Shown here: positions 6,470 through 10,155 of the stretch, piece by piece
Numbering within the stretch: the first letter of the stretch is position 1
How the letters are laid out: the number at the start of each line of letters is the position of its first letter
Assembly (NCBI GenBank): GCA_958430865.1
Contig: CAUDNR010000472.1
Location: 16,219-26,373, forward strand
Origin: Entrophospora sp. SA101
Lineage: Eukaryota > Glomeromycota > Glomeromycetes > Entrophosporales > Entrophosporaceae
Direction of reading: 5' to 3'
DNA: 10,155 bases
Translations under genes and position numbers: made by a program
Notes under the pieces: model-generated
Databases searched by the model: none
What the model saw: the letters and a program-made list of their open reading frames with translations, nothing else
Told to the model about the DNA's origin: nothing

Positions 6470-6662
6470 GCTTATTTTGGCTTTTATGATAAATTCGATT
6501 GCGAGGATGAGGCACGTAGTGTCAAATTGGCAATCCGTATTTTGGCTTTGTATGTCACATTCGAATTCGAGGATGAGGCACAAAGTGCCGAAATAGTATT
6601 CGTGATCTGGCTTTGTATCTTGAATTCGAATGCCAGGTTTGAGGCACAAAGTGCCGAATTCC
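6470..6662. repeat. Three tandem units of about 66 bp
   Basis: GAGGCA occurs at 6509, 6575 and 6641, exactly 66 bp apart, each within a shared stretch that includes TTTGGCTTT, GAATTCGA and GGCACAAAGTGCC (a 5-bp stem). Because 66 is a multiple of three, ORFs stay open on both strands here. I regard these ORFs as by-products of the repeat. Confidence 0.88.
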
Positions 6663-6668
6663 ATCTAT

Positions 6669-6738
6669 TTGGTGGGACGCAAAAGCAAAATTTTTTCTTT
6701 CTTTTCCTATATATAATTCTACCTTTGCGTCCCACCAA
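6669..6738. repeat. 15-bp inverted repeat around a 40-bp AT-rich core
   Basis: TTGGTGGGACGCAAA at 6669-6683 is the exact reverse complement of 6724-6738. The longer left arm also resembles, in reverse, the 35-bp units that follow, so this may be two facing copies of that repeat. It could otherwise be the ends of a tiny non-autonomous element; no target-site duplication is evident. Confidence 0.8.
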
Positions 6739-6797
6739 TTGTTTGCTAATGTTTGCTATGTTTTGGATCTCTAGGAAGCTTTCTCGAATAGTCGATA

Positions 6798-7030
6798 CTT
6801 TTGGGTACTACTGATTCAAAAGAAAATTGGGTCATACTTTGACGTATTACTATATCAAAAAATTTATTGCTTTTGCGTACTACTGATTCAAAAAATTTAT
6901 CATGCTTTTGCGTCCTACCACATCGAAAAATTTATCGTGCTTTTACATACTACCGATTCGAAAATTTTATTCTTACTATATATTACTTTTGCGTACTACC
7001 GATTCGAAAAATTTATCGCTTTTGCACCAT
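6798..7030. repeat. About seven degenerate 33-46 bp units (CTTTTGCGTACTACC type)
   Basis: Units beginning CTTTTGCGT[AC]CTACC and containing [AT]TCGAAAAATTTAT start at about 6798, 6837, 6870, 6905, 6940, 6986 and 7019. The plus-strand ORF that spans them merely translates the repeat. Between 7031 and 7166 I see only AT-rich sequence without a feature. Confidence 0.82.
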
Positions 7031-7166
7031 AATTCCATCACACGAATTTTTATTTAAAGTTTTGAATTTTCCGTGTAATTTATACCTCTTTGTTCCACTC
7101 ACCTACCTAGTCTATAATATGCATTCGTATAATCCACTTCTACTTCCGGATACGATCGCAACCCTC

Positions 7167-7367
7167 TCACAAGAGGAGGATGACACTTCTCTTGAAACGA
7201 TCTTGCTTTTCTATATAAGTTTTCCAGTCCTTCCCAACCTCCTGTATTAAGAGTTTATTGATAGCTTTAGTAGCATGAATATTACAGTCTGCTTCCTCAA
7301 TATTTTGCGTTATAATTTTATCAATAGCTTGAGTTAGCTTGCTCTTGCGATCTTGCATTGTTGTCAT
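7167..7367 (-). CDS. Small helical protein of unknown function
   Basis: 66 aa, rich in Lys, Ile, Asp and Gln, predicted by eye to be mostly helical (A-I-D-K-I-I-T-Q-N-I, A-I-N-K-L-L-I-Q), with no signal peptide or clear membrane segment; the final I-L-L-L is too short for one. Composition is unlike the repeat-derived ORFs nearby. The main support is context: the bases immediately upstream of its ATG are a copy of the leader that precedes Z', so a transcript may start there. No homologue is recognised. It could also be a chance ORF. Confidence 0.4.
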   Translation of the reverse strand: MTTMQDRKSKLTQAIDKIITQNIEEADCNIHATKAINKLLIQEVGKDWKTYIEKQDRFKRSVILLL

Positions 7368-7370
7368 TTT

Positions 7371-7489
7371 ATATACTGCATAGAATATTTAATAAAAAAA
7401 TAATACGATCGGGACATATTATATATATTATCTGGTCATGATATATACACACTATCTGGTTATGTCATCGATTAATGCTACCAATATGT
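7371..7489. repeat. Direct repeat copy 1: leader upstream of the 66-aa ORF
   Basis: Block one (7371-7415, containing AGAATATTTAATAAAAAAAT and ATCGGGA) and block two (about 7452-7485, CTATCTGGTTATG...ATCGATTAATGCTACCAA) both recur at 7814-7909. This copy has about 24 extra bases between the blocks, with an additional TATCTGGTCATG. It starts 3 bp upstream of the ATG of the 66-aa ORF on the minus strand. Confidence 0.88.
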
Positions 7490-7552
7490 ATGCTAGATGT
7501 AGTAACAGGATTCTTGATTGCAGGTCTACGAATAGATATGATATCAATATCG

Positions 7553-7789
7553 CTATGAGTTTTCTTTAAGCACTTCTGATTTTTCTGCTATTTTCTCTAG
7601 CCTTTTTCGCTGATAATGATCTCGAGATCGATACTTACCAGCGTGCATTATACGTACATCATATTTAGAAAAAGTTAACTTACCACACTTTTTACATGGT
7701 GTACACATAGGATAATTCCTGTGAACATGACAGTCTTCAACTTCATATTCCTCGTCATATACTTCTTCGTCACCAAATAGATCAATCAT
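7553..7789 (-). CDS. Shortened Cys/His protein, paralogue of Z (gene Z')
   Basis: 78 aa. From residue 20 it aligns with Z from Cys26: C-x-V-H-R (20-24), a P-C-K-K-C-G-K-L-T-F segment (31-40), M-H-A (48-50) and a basic helix with R-K-R-L-E-K-I-A (61-68). The first zinc cluster of Z is absent and replaced by a very acidic start (M-I-D-L-F-G-D-E-E-V-Y-D-E-E-Y-E-V-E-D). The Cys corresponding to Z Cys54 is Arg46. Remaining possible ligands are C20, H21, H23, C29, C32, C35 and H49, so some metal binding may persist. The frame upstream of the ATG is closed by a stop inside the leader repeat, so this start is likely. It has the same orientation as C' and is preceded by a copy of the leader repeat. 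It may be a decaying copy or a specialised short form. Confidence 0.6.
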   Translation of the reverse strand: MIDLFGDEEVYDEEYEVEDCHVHRNYPMCTPCKKCGKLTFSKYDVRIMHAGKYRSRDHYQRKRLEKIAEKSEVLKENS

Positions 7790-7813
7790 ATCTATGCTAA
7801 ATTCTTTAAGAAT

Positions 7814-7909
7814 ATATACCGCACAGAATATTTAATAAAAAAATAATGCAATCGGGAAATGTTATCTACACGCTATCTGGTTATGCTATCGATTAATGCT
7901 ACCAAATAT
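7814..7909. repeat. Direct repeat copy 2: leader upstream of Z'
   Basis: This matches 7371-7489 with a few substitutions and without the 24-base insertion. It begins 24 bp upstream of the Z' start codon on the minus strand. A shared position in front of two minus-strand ORFs suggests a duplicated promoter or 5' leader. Confidence 0.88.
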
Positions 7910-7921
7910 ATCTTTATACCA

Positions 7922-7944
7922 GAGCTAGTGCCAAGGCACATATC
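7922..7944. other. Short hairpin element, similar to one at the 3' end of A'
   Basis: GAGCTAGTG, a 7-base centre and ACATATC contain the stem GTGCC-AA-GGCAC. The flanks are repeated exactly at 9907-9930, where the stem is GTGTC-TTT-GACAC. The element sits in the spacer between C' and Z' and may be a relic of the 3' end of an A-like gene, or a shared RNA-level element. Confidence 0.5.
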
Positions 7945-8028
7945 ATTATCATATATACATATTAATTATTTTTTTCTGTACAATAAATATACCCATATTC
8001 AAATAGGCGAAGCAATACTAATACCTGG

Positions 8029-9159
8029 TTACCTGACCCACTCATACCGCGGGTTCTCATTTTTTTTCTGAGTATTCCATATGCGTCGGATAAATATGAA
8101 CCAAATAATGACGACTGCTAACAAGATAAGTAAGACATATGAAATAGTTGGTGACAATATAGTACTTGCCATAGCGGGGATTGCTTCCATCCCTCCCATT
8201 GAAATCTGTGGATGTGGTTCATGCTCTATTTCCGAAACATTTTTTATCTGAGGTATATGAACCAGAGACTCTATGCTCCGCATATTATGGGGCAAAGTCC
8301 CTGGGTTATCCTCACTGATCTTTATAGCATATTCAGGTATCTCTGTTTTTTTTCGTAAAAACTTACTAAAATCTAACTTAGGTTTATCAACAGCAGAAAT
8401 AACATCAGATTTCGCTATAGCAGAACTAGTGTCTCGACGCATATTTTTCTTTAGTAAATCTAAAGGTTCCACTATTGCAGAAGAAATGAGACTCGACCCC
8501 TCGCCACCTCCACTAATTGCTTCTCCCAATGGTAAAACCCGAGATATAGCATCTGATTTTAAACGCTCCAGCTCGCTAACTTTTAAGGATAATTCATCTT
8601 TCATTTGCTCCAATTCAGCTAATTTAGATTTGAGGAACAAGACCTCAGATGAATCGGAGATTCGAAGCTTTGTTTCCTCTTTCATGGACAAGTCTTTTTG
8701 TGCTAAATCTAATTTAGCTTCCAATGTCTTAATCTCAGATTGAAGCAATTCTAATTCACTCGATTTTTCTGATAATGTATTTTGTATGCTATCTAACTTG
8801 ATATTATAATCATTAATAACAATCTGCTGGCGATTATTCTCGGATTTGTAGTTAGATATCTCTTTTCCCAATTTCTTGACTACAGATATATGTTGTTGAG
8901 CATGAGAGTAAATATCTGCATCAGCCTGATTCAGATTGCGCTGTAACTGAGCATTCTTCTGTTTGATATTTTTACTAAACTTTGAATATACCGCCTGGAG
9001 ATTTTTGAAATCATCAATGAGTTCAGAATTGGACTTGATACTATCACGTAATGCCTCCTCGAGTTCTTGTTCGCGGACACTTCCAAGCCTATACCACTGC
9101 CCTCGTATTTTTTTCGATTCCATACTTTTGGTATCTTGCAATGTACGCACATTGGCCAT
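8029..9159 (-). CDS. Long coiled-coil protein with C-terminal membrane anchor (gene C')
   Basis: 376 aa, paralogue of C with the same plan. It has a conserved N-terminus (1-46), a coiled-coil region to about residue 200, a polar linker with D-F-S-K-F-L-R-K-K (compare D-L-S-Q-Y-F-I-R-E-K in C), one membrane segment at about 340-357 (S-Y-V-L-L-I-L-L-A-V-V-I-I-W-F-I-F-I) and a basic tail starting R-R-I-W. The first 46 residues are close to 90% identical to C, whereas the coiled coil is only patchily alignable, apart from A-Q-K-D-L-S-M-K-E. The linker includes a Gly-rich stretch, S-G-G-G-E-G. There is no signal peptide. Conservation of both ends between diverged copies shows that the reading frame has been under selection. 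Molecular role unknown. Confidence 0.8.
   Translation of the reverse strand: MANVRTLQDTKSMESKKIRGQWYRLGSVREQELEEALRDSIKSNSELIDDFKNLQAVYSKFSKNIKQKNAQLQRNLNQADADIYSHAQQHISVVKKLGKEISNYKSENNRQQIVINDYNIKLDSIQNTLSEKSSELELLQSEIKTLEAKLDLAQKDLSMKEETKLRISDSSEVLFLKSKLAELEQMKDELSLKVSELERLKSDAISRVLPLGEAISGGGEGSSLISSAIVEPLDLLKKNMRRDTSSAIAKSDVISAVDKPKLDFSKFLRKKTEIPEYAIKISEDNPGTLPHNMRSIESLVHIPQIKNVSEIEHEPHPQISMGGMEAIPAMASTILSPTISYVLLILLAVVIIWFIFIRRIWNTQKKNENPRYEWVR
9022..9159. repeat. Right copy of the 138-bp conserved inverted block
   Basis: Reverse-complement partner of 1093-1230. The identical 50-bp run lies at 9026-9075. Confidence 0.88.
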
Positions 9160-9406
9160 ATGATTTTTCCAAAAAATAAATGCTAAGAAATAGATATATT
9201 ACTAATATTATCGATATTATTGATATTACCAATATTACCGATATTACTGATAAATTTTTTTATATATTATTGATATTATTGATATTACTGATAAATTTTT
9301 TATATATTATTGATATTACTGATAAATTTTTTATATATTATTGATATTACCGATATTACCGATATTACCGATAATTTTTTTATATATTATTGATATTATC
9401 AAGACC
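9160..9406. promoter_or_regulatory. Divergent promoter region between C' and B'
   Basis: 247 bp between the two start codons, positional counterpart of 818-1092. Apart from about 30 bp next to the C' start, it shows no resemblance to the left region and consists mainly of a different tandem repeat. Confidence 0.5.
9201..9396. repeat. 9-bp tandem repeats (GATATTACC/T) in a higher-order array
   Basis: Nonamers of the GATATTA[CT][CT] type alternate with GATAAATTTTTTATATATTATT blocks. TATATATTATTGATATTA starts at 9261, 9301, 9332 and 9381; the spacings of 40, 31 and 49 equal 31 plus one, zero and two nonamers, so the array grows and shrinks by single 9-bp units. An upstream in-frame ATG for B' lies inside the array and would translate it. 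Confidence 0.9.
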
Positions 9407-9889
9407 ATGCGATCTGATGCAACCAGGATATCATCAGAAGACTATGATTATATTATACAATATAAAGATGCAAAATCCAAACCTCTAGATATGCTTAGAG
9501 ACAAATATCCTATGTCAAATACCCGTTTTTATCAGATATGGAAAGGGAAAGTGGTTTGTACAAATACTTGGAATTCATCTTTGGCCAATCCAGGAAACGA
9601 TATTCCAATATCTGTAGTTGTGGGAGAGAAAAAAAAGAGGAAATCAAAATCCAAGTCTACTCGCATTTCTGATCAGCCTCTTATTAATAAAGATCTAGAT
9701 GCAGTAACATCCTCACTCTGTGAGACAGAAAAGATAGGTGGAATTTCAGAAGCAAAAAAAGAAACTATACCACCTGTTATCTTGCAAGAGACTGAAGATG
9801 TTTTGGAATTACATAAGAGAAGCCGAAAAGATATAGAAAAGATTAGAGCAAGTGGTCGTACTCTTACCTCTAAATTATCTGTTCCTTAG
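9407..9889 (+). CDS. Putative helix-turn-helix DNA-binding protein (gene B')
   Basis: 160 aa from the ATG at 9407. An earlier in-frame ATG at 9341 lies in the tandem repeats and gives a low-complexity I-L-P stretch, so it is rejected. Residues 8-48 (I-S-S-E-D-Y-D-Y-I-I ... L-R-D-K-Y-P-M-S-N-T-R-F-Y-Q-I-W-K-G-K) have HTH spacing, ending in a recognition-like helix of the R-x-x-x-I-W type. E-K-K-K-R-K-S-K-S-K-S (74-84) is a good nuclear localisation signal candidate. C-terminal blocks G-G-I-S-E-A-K-K-E (111-119), D-V-L-E-L (131-135) and R-A-S-G...S-K-L...V-P are shared with B, whereas the HTH has diverged strongly. It is divergent from C' and converges on A' with a 9-bp gap. A role as regulator or DNA-binding subunit is inferred. 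Confidence 0.68.
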   Translation: MRSDATRISSEDYDYIIQYKDAKSKPLDMLRDKYPMSNTRFYQIWKGKVVCTNTWNSSLANPGNDIPISVVVGEKKKRKSKSKSTRISDQPLINKDLDAVTSSLCETEKIGGISEAKKETIPPVILQETEDVLELHKRSRKDIEKIRASGRTLTSKLSVP

Positions 9890-9898
9890 ATTTGTAAT

Positions 9899-10155
9899 TT
9901 ATAGCGGAGCTAGTGTCTTTGACACATATCGATCACACAAATTATTATAATACCCAATTACTTCAGAAACTGATTGAATACTGGCGAATAATGCCTTTTC
10001 AAGTTCTTTTTCACGGTTTGACTTATTCTCGCAATTCATGCATTTTTTTTTTAACTCTGTATCTTCAGAAATAGATGAAATTGCATTAACGTGATGTACC
10101 TCAATCTTATTTTCAACCTTGTGCATCGTAACTGGAATGTAAAAATCTTTCCCAT
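9899..10155 (-). CDS. Retropepsin-like protein tail (gene A', 5' partial)
   Basis: The frame is open to the window edge (85 codons visible), so the first visible Met (10124-10126) is internal: upstream codons read G-K-D-F-Y-I-P-V-T, matching gene A. Only the last strand of the protease-like domain is in view. The linker, CxxC pair (C-M-N-C) and charged helix R-E-K-E-L-E-K-A-L are all kept, about three quarters identical to A by eye. The C-terminus differs: T-L-A-P-L replaces E-Q-L-I, and the final codons include a 5-bp hairpin. The family assignment depends on copy A. Confidence 0.65.
   Translation of the reverse strand, partial: GKDFYIPVTMHKVENKIEVHHVNAISSISEDTELKKKCMNCENKSNREKELEKALFASIQSVSEVIGYYNNLCDRYVSKTLAPL
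10056..10135. repeat. Right half of the 80-bp perfect inverted repeat
   Basis: Reverse-complement partner of 97-176, no mismatch found. Confidence 0.9.

Noticed and set aside
6314..6664. 116-aa minus-strand ORF
   Set aside because: It runs through the 34-bp and 66-bp repeats and changes character with them; the opposite strand is open too. Repeat by-product.
6431..6814. 127-aa plus-strand ORF
   Set aside because: It spans the 66-bp units and the inverted repeat and has no conserved-looking domain.
6798..7030. CRISPR-like array
   Set aside because: Units vary in sequence, spacing is irregular and there are no unique spacers or cas genes; the context is eukaryote-like.
6867..7250. 127-aa plus-strand ORF rich in Phe, Tyr and Leu
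   Set aside because: The first half translates the 35-bp repeat; the hydrophobic look comes from T-rich DNA.
9341..9406. N-terminal I-L-P repeat of gene B' as a membrane segment
   Set aside because: It is encoded by the 9-bp array; the start at 9407 matches the paralogue.
1..10155. Palindromic assembly artefact
   Set aside because: The arms differ at many positions, including indels and unrelated spacer repeats, which an artefactual fold-back would not show.

Overview
The window is AT-rich (by eye about two thirds A+T or more) eukaryote-like DNA. It has no bacterial operons or Shine-Dalgarno pattern. Genes are short and separated by AT-rich spacers and many short tandem repeats. The content (a B-family DNA polymerase, a retropepsin-like tail, HTH and coiled-coil/membrane proteins, simple repeats) best fits an accessory or mobile, possibly virus-derived, region of a fungal genome. 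An arbuscular mycorrhizal fungus of the Rhizophagus type is my best guess, from general familiarity with such repeat-rich DNA and not from any search.

Layout. Two diverged copies of a three-gene cassette face each other at the window edges. On the left are A (1-336, +, retropepsin-like protease C-terminus), B (317-817, -, HTH protein) and C (1093-2286, +, coiled coil with a C-terminal membrane anchor). On the right, in mirror order, are C' (8029-9159, -), B' (9407-9889, +) and A' (9899-10155, -). Both A copies run off the window, so the duplication is larger than what is shown. The arms have diverged too far to be an assembly palindrome, yet they keep an 80-bp block with no mismatch in A/A' and a 138-bp block of about 93% identity in C/C'.

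Inside the arms sits a B-family DNA polymerase (2414-5478, -) of the nucleic-acid-primed delta/large-DNA-virus type. It is split into two ORFs that overlap in different frames, and the segment expected to carry the Exo III motif appears to be missing. A 112-bp AT-rich spacer separates it from a divergent small Cys/His protein Z (5591-5869, +). A shortened paralogue Z' (7553-7789, -) and a small unknown ORF (7167-7367, -) lie on the right; each is preceded by a copy of the same leader repeat.

The 1.3 kb between Z and the small ORF (5870-7166) holds no convincing gene. It is a mosaic of short arrays: 9-10 bp repeats, a 21-22 bp iteron-like array with a 33-bp palindrome, 34-bp hairpin units, 66-bp units and about 35-bp units. 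The long ORFs there are by-products of the repeats.

How the genes may work together is inference. B is a probable DNA-binding protein that shares a divergent promoter with C, and this promoter is filled with short tandem repeats whose sequence differs completely between the two cassettes. A and C share a sequence module, which suggests that the protease and the membrane-anchored coiled-coil protein belong to one system. No capsid, integrase, transposase, packaging ATPase or reverse transcriptase is visible here.
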